In this document: positions 1-7,022 of the stretch, piece by piece
How positions within the stretch are numbered: position 1 is the stretch's first letter
How the letters are laid out: the number at the start of each line of letters is the position of its first letter
DNA from: Treponema sp.
GTDB lineage: Bacteria; Spirochaetota; Spirochaetia; Treponematales; Treponemataceae
Reading direction: 5' to 3'
NCBI GenBank assembly: GCA_017421145.1
Contig: JAFOTA010000115.1
Location: forward strand, 1 to 13,101
DNA: 13,101 bases
The notes under the pieces: model-generated
The model's database searches: none
What the model was told of the DNA's origin: nothing
Seen by the model: the letters and a program-made list of their open reading frames with translations, nothing else
Translations under genes and position numbers: made by a program

Positions 1-660
1 CTCGGAAAGATGGTGAACAATCCCCCGAAGCCACAGGTCGCAATCATCGGTGGAGCAAAGGTTTCCTCAAAGATTACGGTTCTGGAGAGCCTTTTGAAGA
101 ACGCATCAGCACTCGTTATCGGCGGCGGCATGGCATACACATTCCTCAAGGCACAGGGACACAGCGTAGGAAAGTCTCTCGTCGAGGATGATTTTATCGA
201 CACAGCCAAAAAGCTTCTTGCCGATGCTGAGGCAAAGGGAGTCAAGATTCTTCTTCCTGTTGACCATGTTGGAGCAACGGAGTTCAGCCCGGACGCAAAG
301 CCGGAGGCAGTTGATTCAATCGACATCCCTGACACACTCATGGCCATGGACGTGGGACCGAAGACAGTCGAAGAGTACAAGAAGGTAATCTCAACGGCAA
401 AGTCCATCGTCTGGAACGGACCTGTCGGAGTCTTTGAGTTCGACGCATTCGCAAAGGGAACCGAGACAGTCGCAAAGCTGGTTGCCGAGGCCACATCAAA
501 CGGAGCAATGACAGTAGTCGGAGGCGGTGACTCAGTTGCAGCAGTCAACAAGTTCAACCTCGCTGACAAGATGAGCCACGTCTCAACAGGCGGCGGAGCA
601 TCCCTTGAGTACCTTGAGGGAAAGACCCTGCCGGGCATTGCTATTTTGGCAACAAAATAA
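1..660 (+). CDS. pgk: Phosphoglycerate kinase, C-terminal part (5' truncated by window edge)
   Basis: Glycolytic enzyme of the cytoplasm that moves phosphate between 1,3-bisphosphoglycerate and ADP. The frame is open from base 1 to the TAA at 658-660 and encodes the last 219 residues; the family is usually about 390-420 residues, so roughly the second half is present. The ATG at 10 is an internal Met ([10 protein letters not shown]), not the start. Visible PGK signatures of the nucleotide-binding domain are [13 protein letters not shown] near the left edge, WNGPVGVFE (about 412-438), the GGGDSVAAV loop (about 523-549) and [14 protein letters not shown] near the end. All are intact. The only thing downstream within 120 bases is a set of hairpins without a clear U-tract. 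Confidence 0.97.
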   Translation, partial: LGKMVNNPPKPQVAIIGGAKVSSKITVLESLLKNASALVIGGGMAYTFLKAQGHSVGKSLVEDDFIDTAKKLLADAEAKGVKILLPVDHVGATEFSPDAKPEAVDSIDIPDTLMAMDVGPKTVEEYKKVISTAKSIVWNGPVGVFEFDAFAKGTETVAKLVAEATSNGAMTVVGGGDSVAAVNKFNLADKMSHVSTGGGASLEYLEGKTLPGIAILATK

Positions 661-662
661 CG

Positions 663-685
663 CGAGTTTTACGAAGTAAAACTTG
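663..685. repeat. Short perfect hairpin after pgk
   Basis: Arms AGTTTTAC (665-672) and GTAAAACT (676-683) pair perfectly around a GAA loop, with C663-G685 and a G-T pair extending the stem to 10 bp. It lies 2 bases after the pgk stop. There is no T-run after it on the plus strand, so it is not a textbook intrinsic terminator. It could be a 3' stabilising stem or a copy of a dispersed intergenic palindrome. Confidence 0.5.
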
Positions 686-712
686 TGAAAGGGATGTCTA
701 AAAAGTTTGAAA

Positions 713-761
713 TGCGGTGGTTGAGCCTGTCGTGCGTAACCGTCGAAGACTAACCACCACA
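713..761. repeat. Inverted repeat, REP-like palindromic element
   Basis: GGTGGTT at 716-722 pairs with AACCACC at 752-758, and the stem continues outward through one mismatch to TG/CA. The 29-base interior contains a small GTC-GAA-GAC hairpin (742-750). The left arm, GGTGGTTGAGCCTGTCG, resembles the widespread bacterial intergenic palindromes built on GGTTGAGCCTGTCG; that likeness is from memory. Only a genome-wide copy count can show whether this is a repeat family. Confidence 0.4.
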
Positions 762-772
762 TGTAACGTACA

Positions 773-799
773 CGGTCATTTTGGCAAACTTAATGACCG
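773..799. promoter_or_regulatory. Inverted repeat over the start of the small membrane protein gene
   Basis: CGGTCATT (773-780) and AATGACCG (792-799) are perfect 8-bp arms around an 11-base loop. The preferred start codon of the next gene, ATG at 793-795, lies inside the right arm, and the alternative TTG at 781 opens the loop. In mRNA this would bury the start; as DNA it could be an operator. No Shine-Dalgarno sequence accompanies either start. The function is not known. Confidence 0.45.
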
Positions 800-1242
800 C
801 ATACAACGAGCTTATTGGACATTCCCGAACCGCTCACCAAATACAGATGAAAAAACAGTATAAAACTATATTGACCGAACAAAACAGAAAGAAAAACCGC
901 AGGGATTTCAACATAAGTTTTTTAAAATTTTCCCTACGGCAACTATCGAATATAGATACCTACGTTTCTTATATAGCACTGATGTTGCTTGCTTTTGTGA
1001 CGCTGGGAGTTCCATCCATACTTTACAATGCATTCCAGGACAAAAACATCACCATCAAGGGGATAGATTTCAATCTCGGTATAGTCTTTACGGTCGGATA
1101 TGTCCTTCTTGAAATCTCAGCGGCTTTAATCATCCATCTGCATATCAGAAAAAGAAACAAACAGATGGATATGCTGATGGAACTTGATGAGATGCTGAAA
1201 GAAGACGACAGGGTGAAAATTGAAGCGTCGGATCAGGATTAA
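793..1242 (+). CDS. Small two-helix membrane protein, function unknown
   Basis: A 149-residue product if started at ATG 793; TTG 781 (4 residues longer) and ATG 847 (18 residues shorter) are alternatives. None has a clear Shine-Dalgarno, so the start is uncertain. The first 50 residues are basic and polar (NRKKNRRDFN around 31-40). Two hydrophobic segments follow, about residues 55-79 and 94-117, joined by a short polar loop. The end is a charged helix-like tail (RKRNKQMDMLMELDEMLKEDDR). Positive charge before helix 1 and after helix 2 predicts both ends in the cytoplasm. No family is recognised. Codon use is more AT-rich than in the neighbours. The gene stands alone between pgk and the argJ promoter. 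It is the only plausible frame here, which is the main argument that it is real. Confidence 0.65.
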   Translation: MTAYNELIGHSRTAHQIQMKKQYKTILTEQNRKKNRRDFNISFLKFSLRQLSNIDTYVSYIALMLLAFVTLGVPSILYNAFQDKNITIKGIDFNLGIVFTVGYVLLEISAALIIHLHIRKRNKQMDMLMELDEMLKEDDRVKIEASDQD

Positions 1243-1328
1243 GATCCGGGAACATGCCCTTCCACACTACATTGAAATCAGCATTTTACGAATGTCATAC
1301 ATTTTCATGCAAGTACATGCCAAACCAC

Positions 1329-1356
1329 TTGAAAAATAATATTTTTCTATTATAAT
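1329..1356 (+). promoter_or_regulatory. Sigma70-type promoter of the argJBD operon
   Basis: TTGAAA at 1329-1334, a 16-base spacer, and a perfect TATAAT at 1351-1356. Transcription should begin near 1363, giving a leader of about 26 bases before the argJ ATG. No other strong promoter is seen inside the argJBD cluster. Confidence 0.75.
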
Positions 1357-1377
1357 TATGCAAAACCATTGTAAGGG

Positions 1378-1395
1378 GGTGCATAAAAATGCAAT
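1378..1395 (+). promoter_or_regulatory. ArgR/AhrC operator (ARG box) over the argJ start
   Basis: GGTGCATAAAAATGCAAT matches the Bacillus AhrC consensus CATGAATAAAAATKCAAK at 15 of 18 positions. Its core is a perfect palindrome, TGCAT-AAAA-ATGCA (1380-1393). It overlaps the end of the Shine-Dalgarno (AAGGGGG, 1373-1379) and the ATG at 1389. Extra ATGCA half-sites lie at 1307-1311 and 1358-1362, the latter just after the -10 box. The argR gene is in the same window and carries a related box. Confidence 0.7.
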
Positions 1396-2657
1396 TTATT
1401 GAAGGCGGAGTTACGGCGGCAAAAGGTTTTCTGGCAAACGGAATTCTTTGTAAAATCAAGGAAAGCCGCGAAAAGAATGACACAGCCCTTATCTATTCTG
1501 AAAAAACATGCAATGCAGCCGGGGTTTTCACGCAGAACCGCGTAAAGGCAGAGGCAGTGAAGCTTTCCAAGAAGAACATAGCGAACGGAAAGATTCAGGC
1601 GGTCATAGCGAATTCAGGAAACGCAAACTGCTGCACCGGAGAGCGCGGAGCAAAAACGGCATACAGGATGGCGGAACTTGCGGCGAACGAGCTGAAAATT
1701 TCACCGGACGACGTGATCGTATGCTCAACGGGCGTAATCGGACAGCAGCTTCCGGTTGAAAAAATCGAGGCAAAAATCCACGAGCTTGCATCAGGACTCA
1801 GCAAAGAAGGCCACGAACAGGCACGCATAGCAATCATGACGACTGACACCCAGTTCAAGGAGTGCGCAGTTGAAACGGAGATCGGCGGGAAAAAAGTCCG
1901 CATCGGCGCAATGTGCAAAGGATCAGGAATGATTCACATAAATCTCGGCACCATGCTTGCCTTTATGACGACAGACTGCGCAATCACTTCTGAAATGCTT
2001 GAAAAGGCACTAAGAAAAAGCATCGAAGGTACATACAACTGCGTTTCAGTGGACGGCGACACATCGACCAACGACACACTCACAATCCTTGCAAACGGAA
2101 TGGCAGGAAACGATGAAATCTCTTGTGAAGGAAAGGATTTTGATGATTTCTGTGCAGCCCTTGACGAAATCAACTCGGTCATGGCAAAAAAGATTGCAGC
2201 TGACGGCGAAGGTGCCACAAGGCTCATCGAATGCAACGTGGAAGGTGCAAAGGACGTTGAAACTGCACGCGGTCTTGCAAAGGCAGTCATATCATCATCA
2301 TTGGTGAAGGCGGCGATGTTCGGATGCGACGCAAATTTCGGACGCTTTTTGTGCGCCATGGGATACTCAGGATTTGACTTCAACCCTGACACCACGAGCA
2401 TCTGGTTTACGAGCAACGAAGGTTCAAAGCGCTTTTTTGACGGCACCAAGCCTTTTTCAGTCCATGGTAAAAATTCCGTCATGGTCTATGAAAACGGAGT
2501 GCCCCTTGATTTTGACGAAGATCTTGCAAAAAAAATCATGAGTGAAGAAGCCGTGGAAATCCTTGTAAAATGCTCGGACGGAAACGCATCAGGCACTGCA
2601 TGGGGATGCGACCTTACCTATGATTACGTAAAAATCAACGGGGATTACAGGACTTAA
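1389..2657 (+). CDS. argJ: Ornithine acetyltransferase / glutamate N-acetyltransferase (ArgJ)
   Basis: Moves the acetyl group from N-acetylornithine to glutamate, closing the acetyl cycle of arginine synthesis; some family members also use acetyl-CoA. The 422-residue length is normal. The start at 1389 has a strong AAGGGGG site and begins [14 protein letters not shown], as in the family. Hallmarks are [10 protein letters not shown] (about 75-84), the oxyanion-type STGVIG (113-118), and the self-cleavage region [16 protein letters not shown] (177-192) with the expected nucleophile Thr188. The residue before it is Gly187 rather than the more usual Ala, so cleavage would be Gly/Thr. The C-terminal segment ([22 protein letters not shown]) fits the family ending. 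First gene of an operon, 17 bases before argB, and likely repressed by ArgR at the box over its start. Confidence 0.96.
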   Translation: MQFIEGGVTAAKGFLANGILCKIKESREKNDTALIYSEKTCNAAGVFTQNRVKAEAVKLSKKNIANGKIQAVIANSGNANCCTGERGAKTAYRMAELAANELKISPDDVIVCSTGVIGQQLPVEKIEAKIHELASGLSKEGHEQARIAIMTTDTQFKECAVETEIGGKKVRIGAMCKGSGMIHINLGTMLAFMTTDCAITSEMLEKALRKSIEGTYNCVSVDGDTSTNDTLTILANGMAGNDEISCEGKDFDDFCAALDEINSVMAKKIAADGEGATRLIECNVEGAKDVETARGLAKAVISSSLVKAAMFGCDANFGRFLCAMGYSGFDFNPDTTSIWFTSNEGSKRFFDGTKPFSVHGKNSVMVYENGVPLDFDEDLAKKIMSEEAVEILVKCSDGNASGTAWGCDLTYDYVKINGDYRT

Positions 2658-2674
2658 TTAACAGGAGAAAAATT

Positions 2675-3577
2675 ATGGCAGATACAAATGACGGTATGAA
2701 TGTCGATCCAAGGCTTGACAACAAAAGCTGGTCGGAAGTTCTTGTCCAGGCACTTCCATACTTCCGGCACTGGGTCGGAAAAGTGGTCGTAGTCAAATAC
2801 GGCGGAAACGCAATGCTCAACGAAGAACTCAAGGCATGCGTCATGGAGGACATCGTTCTCCTCAGCACGATAGGAATCAAGGTGGTTCTCGTTCATGGCG
2901 GCGGCCCGGAAATCAACAGCATGCTGCAGCGCATCGGAAAGGAAAGCAAATTCGTAAACGGACTACGCTACACCGATGAAGAAACAATGGAAATCGTCAC
3001 CATGGTACTGACCGGAAAACTGAACAAGGACATAGTGGAGCTTCTGCTTCAAAAAGGCGGAAAGGCAGTGGGCTTGAGCGGCGTGGATGCAGGTCTTCTG
3101 CGTGCAAAAAAAATAAATTCTGACGGCGGCGCTGACCTTGGATTCGTAGGCGAAGTGACTTCCGTAAATCCTGAAATTCTCCAGAAGCTTTTGGACCAGG
3201 GATTCATTCCTGTTGTTTCCACAGTTGCAGGCGGTGAAGTCGGTGACATAAGCCGTTACAACATCAACGCGGATACAGCGGCGGCAAAAATAGCGGTTGC
3301 ACTGAGAGCGGAAAAATTCGTCCAGCTTACGAACGTACCGGGAGTCCTTAGAGACGTAAACGATCCTAAATCACTGATACAGAGAATCAGAATGTCGGAG
3401 ATAGACGGATACAAAAACGACGGGACGATTGCAGGCGGCATGATTCCGAAAATCGAATGCTGCATGACGGCACGCGAAGGAGGAGTTCCACGCACGCACA
3501 TAATCGACGGAAGGGTTCCGCATTCCCTGCTGATTGAAATGTTCAGCGACAGAGGAATAGGAACTATGATTTACTAA
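2675..3577 (+). CDS. argB: Acetylglutamate kinase (ArgB), probably arginine-inhibited type
   Basis: Phosphorylates N-acetylglutamate with ATP, the second step of ornithine synthesis. The 300-residue protein starts after a good AGGAG. Amino-acid-kinase motifs: KYGGNAM (Lys41), VHGGGPEIN (73-81), the substrate-site region GLRYTDEE with Arg98, [12 protein letters not shown] (196-207) and GGMIPKI with Lys259. About 35 residues precede the first core strand ([10 protein letters not shown]...PYFRHWVGK). Such an N-terminal helix, together with the ending [12 protein letters not shown]...HSLLIEMF...GIGTMI, is characteristic of hexameric N-acetylglutamate kinases that arginine feedback-inhibits, unlike the short E. 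coli enzyme. Feedback is therefore inferred, not shown. It lies between argJ and argD with short gaps and no internal promoter, so it is co-transcribed. Confidence 0.97.
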   Translation: MADTNDGMNVDPRLDNKSWSEVLVQALPYFRHWVGKVVVVKYGGNAMLNEELKACVMEDIVLLSTIGIKVVLVHGGGPEINSMLQRIGKESKFVNGLRYTDEETMEIVTMVLTGKLNKDIVELLLQKGGKAVGLSGVDAGLLRAKKINSDGGADLGFVGEVTSVNPEILQKLLDQGFIPVVSTVAGGEVGDISRYNINADTAAAKIAVALRAEKFVQLTNVPGVLRDVNDPKSLIQRIRMSEIDGYKNDGTIAGGMIPKIECCMTAREGGVPRTHIIDGRVPHSLLIEMFSDRGIGTMIY

Positions 3578-3594
3578 AAATCAAGGGGATTTTT

Positions 3595-4767
3595 ATGGGA
3601 AGCAATATAATAGCAAACAATTACGGTTCGTTCGACGTGACTTTCAAAAGCGGAAAGGGCGCGACGCTCACCGACGTAAACGGAAAAAAGTACATTGATT
3701 TTCTGGCAGGAATCGCAGTCAACTGTCTCGGACACAACTACGGTCCTCTCGTAAAGGCAATTTCAAAGCAGGCATCAAAGGAAATCCACGTGTGCAACTA
3801 TTTTACGAGCGACGTTGGAAATGCATACGCACAGGAACTTTTGAACGCAACCGGATTCGACGGGGTTTATTTCGGAAACAGCGGATGCGAAGCAAATGAA
3901 GCGGCAATCAAGCTTGCAAGGAAATACGGATTTTTGAACGGGGGAGCAAAAAGGAAGACGATCGTCACTCTCAAAAACTCTTTCCACGGAAGAACCCTTG
4001 CAACTCTCACCGCAACCGGACAGGATAAATTCCACCCGGAAGATTTCGCACCCTACCCGGACGGATTCAAGACAATCGAAGCGAACAACTGGGAAGCGCT
4101 CAGGACAGCATTCGATTCTAGCACCGCGGCATTTATGGTTGAATGCGTTCAGGGAGAAGGAGGAGTGAACCTAGTAGATCCGAAATGGGTTCAGGCAGCG
4201 GCAAACGAAGCAAGGAGAGCCGGAGCCATTGTCATTGCCGATGAAGTACAGACCGGAATGGGAAGGACGGGAAGCCTTCTTGCAAGCGAGCAGCTCCAGT
4301 TCAACCCGGAAGTTGTTTCACTTGCAAAAGGAATTGCAGGCGGAGTTCCTATGGGAGCAATTTTGTTCAGGGGAAAAGCAAACGGAGTTTTCAAAGCAGG
4401 AGACCATCAGTCAACGTTCGGAGGAAATCCTCTTGCATGTGCGGCGGCAAGGGTCGTGCTCAAAACGCTCAAAAGCCCGGACTTCCTCGCAAAAGTAACC
4501 AGCAAAGGCGAATACATCCGATCCGTTATAAAGAGCTGGAACATTCCTATAATCCAGGACATAAGGGGTCTCGGACTCATGATCGGCGTACAGGTTGACA
4601 AAGATCCTGTGGCAATCGAAAAGTCATGTCTTGAAAAGGGACTTTTGTTCAGCACGGCAGGAACAAACACACTGCGCTTCGTACCACCGCTGAATATAAG
4701 CAAAAAAGAAATCGACCGGGGACTTGAAATCCTGAAGCCTGTACTTGAAAAATATTCAAGGCAATAG
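3595..4767 (+). CDS. argD: Acetylornithine aminotransferase (ArgD)
   Basis: PLP-dependent class III aminotransferase that exchanges amino groups between N-acetylglutamate semialdehyde/glutamate and N-acetylornithine/2-oxoglutarate. It has 390 residues, the usual size, and a start preceded by AAGGGG. Visible motifs are the N-terminal GKKYIDFLAGIAVNCLGHNY, the phosphate-binding GNSGCEANEAAIKLAR (94-109; Cys98 where Ala is commoner), SFHGRT (129-134), ADEVQTGMGRTG (215-226; Asp216 contacts the PLP ring nitrogen), the Schiff-base lysine Lys245 in SLAKGIAGG, and STFGGNPLACAA. Ornithine or succinyl-ornithine aminotransferase is close in sequence, but the position right after argJ and argB supports ArgD. 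Last gene of the operon; a hairpin with a T-run follows. Confidence 0.95.
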   Translation: MGSNIIANNYGSFDVTFKSGKGATLTDVNGKKYIDFLAGIAVNCLGHNYGPLVKAISKQASKEIHVCNYFTSDVGNAYAQELLNATGFDGVYFGNSGCEANEAAIKLARKYGFLNGGAKRKTIVTLKNSFHGRTLATLTATGQDKFHPEDFAPYPDGFKTIEANNWEALRTAFDSSTAAFMVECVQGEGGVNLVDPKWVQAAANEARRAGAIVIADEVQTGMGRTGSLLASEQLQFNPEVVSLAKGIAGGVPMGAILFRGKANGVFKAGDHQSTFGGNPLACAAARVVLKTLKSPDFLAKVTSKGEYIRSVIKSWNIPIIQDIRGLGLMIGVQVDKDPVAIEKSCLEKGLLFSTAGTNTLRFVPPLNISKKEIDRGLEILKPVLEKYSRQ

Positions 4768-4810
4768 GATTCCGGCTTAAAAAAAACACGGAAAATCTAC
4801 ACCAGGCTGT

Positions 4811-4869
4811 CCGTAAACATCCGCTTGAGGCAAATCTTCAAGCTGTTTTACGGGCGGCTCCATTTTTTT
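4811..4869. terminator. Hairpin terminator between convergent argD and argR
   Basis: A long imperfect stem: CCGTAAACA (4811-4819) pairs with TGTTTTACGG (4844-4853) with one bulge, and inner arms GCTTGA (4823-4828) and TCAAGC (4838-4843) close a 9-base loop. Seven T's follow at 4863-4869 for the plus strand, about 9 bases past the stem. On the minus strand a run of A's at 4780-4787 gives a U-tract further away. It probably ends argJBD and perhaps argR too. The offset of the T-run lowers confidence. Confidence 0.55.
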
Positions 4870-4882
4870 AAACGGCAGATGA

Positions 4883-5356
4883 TCAATCCTCTTCCAGATC
4901 CGGGATTCTTTTTTTCAGTGCTTTCAAAAACTGATGTCCTGACACACCTTCCTTGAGGCAGGCAAAAATACAGTTGTCCCCGGCAACGGTACCGAGTATT
5001 TCTTCCATATTGAGTGCATCGAGCGCATTTGAAACGGAATCAGCATGACCGCCGAACGTTTTTATCACCACTATGTTTCCGCTGAAATCTATGCTCACAT
5101 ATCCGCGCATGAAATCCTGGACATAAAGAGCCTCGCTTTCCTGACGCTCATCATCATCCGGAACCGTGTATACATAGCCGGAATGCCCGTCGCTCACCTT
5201 CCCCACCTTCAGAAGCTTGAGATCCCTTGAGAGCGTTGCCTGGGTCACCTCAAAACCTTCTTTCTGCAAAAATCCAAGAAGCTCTTCCTGACTTTCAATG
5301 CGGTGATTTTTTATAAGCCTGCGGACGGTCTTAAGCCGGTTCAATCTTTCTTTCAA
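4883..5356 (-). CDS. argR: Arginine repressor ArgR/AhrC
   Basis: Hexameric DNA-binding repressor that uses arginine as co-repressor. It has 157 residues, normal for the family. The winged-helix N-terminal domain carries the recognition stretch VTQATLSRDLKLLK (37-50) with the signature Ser43-Arg44. The C-terminal oligomerisation and arginine-binding domain begins near residue 80 and includes GTVAGDNCIFACL (122-134). In E. coli and Bacillus the same place reads GDD, whose two aspartates bind arginine; here the second is Asn128. The start is TTG at 5354-5356 with GAGAGG 8 bases upstream; an in-frame TGA at 5369-5371 and the lack of an ATG between it and the TTG support this start. It converges with argD and diverges from galT. 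An ARG box covers its -10 region, so it is likely self-repressed. Confidence 0.95.
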   Translation of the reverse strand: MKERLNRLKTVRRLIKNHRIESQEELLGFLQKEGFEVTQATLSRDLKLLKVGKVSDGHSGYVYTVPDDDERQESEALYVQDFMRGYVSIDFSGNIVVIKTFGGHADSVSNALDALNMEEILGTVAGDNCIFACLKEGVSGHQFLKALKKRIPDLEED

Positions 5357-5364
5357 AATACAAT

Positions 5365-5370
5365 CCTCTC
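5365..5370 (-). promoter_or_regulatory. Ribosome binding site fixing the TTG start of argR
   Basis: GAGAGG on the minus strand, 8 bases before the TTG at 5356-5354. No in-frame ATG exists between the upstream stop (5369-5371) and this TTG, so the site decides the start. Confidence 0.6.
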
Positions 5371-5384
5371 ATCAAATTACCTAA

Positions 5385-5412
5385 ATTATGTATATTTATG
5401 CATTTTAGTCAA
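5385..5412 (-). promoter_or_regulatory. Sigma70-type promoter of argR
   Basis: On the minus strand TTGACT (5412-5407), a 16-base spacer, then CATAAT (5390-5385). This gives a start near 5378 and a short leader of about 20 bases before the TTG. The ARG box lies between and across these elements, as expected for self-repression. Confidence 0.65.
5387..5404 (-). promoter_or_regulatory. ArgR/AhrC operator (ARG box) in the argR promoter
   Basis: Minus-strand AATGCATAAATATACATA matches the AhrC consensus at about 12 of 18 positions and shares TGCATAAANAT with the argJ operator. The arms TGCAT and ATACA form a palindrome with one mismatch. It overlaps the argR -10 hexamer and part of the spacer. 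The divergent galT promoter begins only about 36 bases away. Confidence 0.6.
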
Positions 5413-5439
5413 GGAACCAATATACCGGGGGCGTTTCAA

Positions 5440-5468
5440 TTGACATAAGAAATCTTTCAAATTATTAT
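5440..5468 (+). promoter_or_regulatory. Sigma70-type promoter of galT, predicting a leaderless mRNA
   Basis: Consensus TTGACA at 5440-5445, 17-base spacer, TATTAT at 5463-5468. The expected transcription start is about 5475, one base before the galT ATG at 5476. No Shine-Dalgarno lies in front of that ATG. Confidence 0.7.
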
Positions 5469-5475
5469 AAAAAAC

Positions 5476-6990
5476 ATGACCGTTTATGAAAACATCAATG
5501 CCCTTACAGGCTACGCACTCGCCACTTCCCTCATTCAGGAAGACGACATCATCTACACGAAGAACAGGCTCCTTGAACTTTTTAAGCTCGATGGTTTTGA
5601 AAATTCCGATCAGGCAGAGGACGTTCCGAACGTAAAGCCCGAAGATCTAGAACAGATTCTTGCAGGTCTTTTGGATTACGCCGCAAGCGCAGGTCTCTAT
5701 GAAGACAACGGAATAATCAGCAGGGATCTTTTTGACACTAAAATAATGGGATGCCTTGTAGCACGCCCGTCCGAAATCCAGCGGAAGTTCATGGAAATGT
5801 ACAAGGAATCTCCGAAAAAGGCTACGGACTGGTACTACAAATTCAGCCAGGACACGGATTACATCAGGCGCTACAGGTTGTGCAAGGACGTTAAATGGAA
5901 GGCGCACACCGAATACGGCGACATGGACATAACTATCAATCTTTCAAAGCCGGAAAAAGACCCTAAGGCAATTGCAGCTGCAAGGAACGCACCGTCATCA
6001 GGATACCCGGCATGTCTTTTGTGCAAGGAAAACGTGGGTTATGCAGGAAGGCTCAATCATGCGGCAAGGCAGAACCATAGGATCATACCTCTCAGGCTGA
6101 CCGGAAAGGAATGGGGCCTTCAGTATTCGCCATATGGATATTACAACGAGCACTGCATAGTTTTCAGCAACACCCATTCACCAATGCAGATCAACAGGGA
6201 AGCTTTCATGAATCTTTTTGATTTCGTAAAGCTTTTCCCGCACTACACCATAGGAAGCAATGCCGATCTTCCGATTGTCGGAGGCTCCATCCTTTCGCAC
6301 AACCATTATCAGGGCGGATGCTATGAATTCCCGATGGCCCGCGCACCGATAGAAACTCATTTTACGGTCAGGGGATATGAAGACATAAGCTGCGGAATCC
6401 TCAAATGGCCGATGAGCGTAATCAGGCTGAACTCGGCTTCGTCTGAAAAAATAATCGACCTTGCCGACAAAATACTCCGCAACTGGAAAATCTACACGGA
6501 TGAAAGCGCATTCATATACTCACGCACGGACAACGAAGACCACAACACTATCACTCCGATTGCAAGAATGCACAACGGAAACTATGAGCTTGACCTTGTG
6601 CTCAGGAACAACATAACCACTGAAGAACATCCGCTCGGTGTTTTCCATCCTCATGCACATCTCCATCACATCAAAAAGGAGAACATCGGTCTTATCGAAG
6701 TGATGGGTCTTGCAGTGCTCCCGGCCAGGCTTAAAAAAGAGATTTCAGATCTGGGAACGGCTCTCGTGCAGAGAAAGAATTTTTCAATGGATCCAGACCT
6801 TGGAAAGCACTACCAGTGGGTACAGGAGTTCATACCGAGGCACCCGAAAATCACCAGGGAAAACGTCGGCTCAATATTGAAAGAAGAAATCGGTCAGGTT
6901 TTCGTAAAGGTACTTGAAGATGCCGGTGTCTACAAGCGCACGCCGGAAGGAAAAGAAGCCTTCATGAAATTCATAAGGACTTTTTCTTAA
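5476..6990 (+). CDS. galT: Galactose-1-phosphate uridylyltransferase, type 2 (GalT)
   Basis: Leloir pathway enzyme exchanging UMP between UDP-glucose and galactose-1-phosphate. At 504 residues it matches the long (about 490-510) GalT form best known from Firmicutes, not the 350-residue E. coli form. The conserved middle contains CLLCKENVGYAGR (180-192, with a CxxC), the substrate region NHRIIPLRLTGKEWGLQYSPYGYYNEH around 200-226, and the active site SHNHYQGG (274-281), where His277 of the HxHxQ motif should be the uridylylated residue. HPHAHLHH (near 393-400) is also present. The N-terminus (MTVYENINALTGYALATSLI) fits the family and the next Met is residue 91, so ATG 5476 is firm even without an SD. 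First gene of a likely operon with asnA, 32 bases downstream. Confidence 0.93.
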   Translation: MTVYENINALTGYALATSLIQEDDIIYTKNRLLELFKLDGFENSDQAEDVPNVKPEDLEQILAGLLDYAASAGLYEDNGIISRDLFDTKIMGCLVARPSEIQRKFMEMYKESPKKATDWYYKFSQDTDYIRRYRLCKDVKWKAHTEYGDMDITINLSKPEKDPKAIAAARNAPSSGYPACLLCKENVGYAGRLNHAARQNHRIIPLRLTGKEWGLQYSPYGYYNEHCIVFSNTHSPMQINREAFMNLFDFVKLFPHYTIGSNADLPIVGGSILSHNHYQGGCYEFPMARAPIETHFTVRGYEDISCGILKWPMSVIRLNSASSEKIIDLADKILRNWKIYTDESAFIYSRTDNEDHNTITPIARMHNGNYELDLVLRNNITTEEHPLGVFHPHAHLHHIKKENIGLIEVMGLAVLPARLKKEISDLGTALVQRKNFSMDPDLGKHYQWVQEFIPRHPKITRENVGSILKEEIGQVFVKVLEDAGVYKRTPEGKEAFMKFIRTFS

Positions 6991-7022
6991 TTAAAAAAAC
7001 ACATATAGAACAGGAGAATAAA

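Noticed and set aside
10..12. ATG as the pgk start
   Set aside because: The frame is open to base 1 and the sequence is the middle of phosphoglycerate kinase; the gene is cut by the window edge.
1243..1388. Riboswitch or attenuator ahead of argJ
   Set aside because: The predicted transcript leader is only about 26 bases, too short for one; an ARG box explains control better.
1934..2482. 182-residue open frame on the minus strand
   Set aside because: It lies wholly antisense to argJ, is Ser/Pro-rich as expected of a shadow frame, and has no recognisable family.
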